From Linepithema humile (Eukaryota > Arthropoda > Insecta > Hymenoptera > Formicidae): a stretch of 64,000 nt of DNA. Location of the stretch: assembly GCF_040581485.1 (NCBI RefSeq), contig NW_027124985.1, positions 672,948 through 736,947 on the forward strand. The letters run 5' to 3'. Of this stretch, positions 63,678 to 64,000 are shown piece after piece; position 1 is the stretch's first letter; each line of letters begins with the position of its first letter. A program made the position numbers and the translations under genes. Below the pieces are notes generated by a model that saw nothing but the letters and a program-made list of their open reading frames with translations, did not search any database and was not told where the DNA came from.

Positions 63678-64000
63678 TCAATTCTGTTAATAGTTCTCCA
63701 ACATTATCATATACGTCTTTCAACCCTCCTTTTGGATTATCATCAATGTATTTCAGGAAATCAGATAAAGTCTCGTACACTTTTTTTCCTCCGTTGTTTT
63801 TTATTTTTTCATTCAGTTTATTTGTAAATTTCTTCTTGTAATATATATTTAGTGGAACTATATCAGATATAGTATCTATATTAATATTATCTGATTCATT
63901 GAGGTATTTTAGACCTTTATAAAAATCAATATCTTCAGATGCAAAAAAATTATATTTTCTTAAATCATCATCATTTATAAAATTATTGATATCTTTATGA
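63646..64000 (-). pseudogene. Open fragment upstream of the polymerase remnant, cut by window edge
   Basis: A third frame is open from the right edge (first full codon at 63999) to TAA at 63646-63648, about 117 codons without a visible start. It reads as a hydrophilic, Asp/Asn/Lys-rich segment (for example KKVYETLSDFLKYIDDNP). It overlaps the next frame by about 32 bp. Position suggests an upstream part of the same polymerase gene. However, I do not see the GDK...GQKG-type block that normally sits just before the hybrid-binding block in this family. Either a deletion joins non-adjacent parts, or this is the end of another gene. Confidence 0.45.

Overview
The window reads as arthropod, probably insect, nuclear DNA. 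No bacterial gene order, ribosome binding sites or operons are visible. Most of it is satellite DNA. The right part is A+T-rich unique sequence with a piggyBac-type (TTAA-flanked) element and candidate splice sites. The right end is a block of compact, very A+T-rich ORFs of viral type. An ant or wasp host is only a guess.

Positions 1-54435: one uninterrupted head-to-tail satellite array, entering from the left edge. The monomer is about 163-165 bp, giving roughly 330 copies, all in one orientation. Two main monomer types (A and B) alternate, and they are built into nested higher-order repeats (HORs). There are 5-mers of about 817 bp, a 7-mer of 1143 bp, a 3919-bp offset copy, an 8175-bp offset copy, and a nearly identical tandem duplication with a 9162-9165-bp period. 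Monomer length near a nucleosome repeat, homogeneity and HOR organisation fit a centromeric or pericentromeric satellite, but this is inference. No genes are supported here. The short recurring ORFs are by-products of the repeat.

Positions 54436-60592: A+T-rich unique sequence. It holds a 180-bp tandem duplication (55319-55676), a cluster of short direct repeats and hairpins (55804-56120), a 911-bp element with TTAA-flanked CCCTGG ends (56373-57291), and a diverged duplication of about 0.95 kb (57706-59122). The duplication carries both a plausible minus-strand exon pair and a short plus-strand ORF pair.

Positions 60593-64000: a densely packed virus-like segment. Plus strand: a 57-aa ORF, then a 200-aa HAD-fold phosphatase with all four motifs. 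Minus strand: the C-terminal part of a second-largest DNA-directed RNA polymerase subunit (RPB2 type), followed by unknown ORFs of 200 and 258 aa with 8-48 bp gaps. The polymerase is broken by a stop and frame changes, while the other ORFs are intact. The best reading is an endogenous copy of a large cytoplasmic DNA virus (nucleocytoplasmic large DNA virus type, pox- or asfar-like not resolved) next to a satellite block. The polymerase would have transcribed the viral genome; the roles of the other proteins cannot be read from the sequence.
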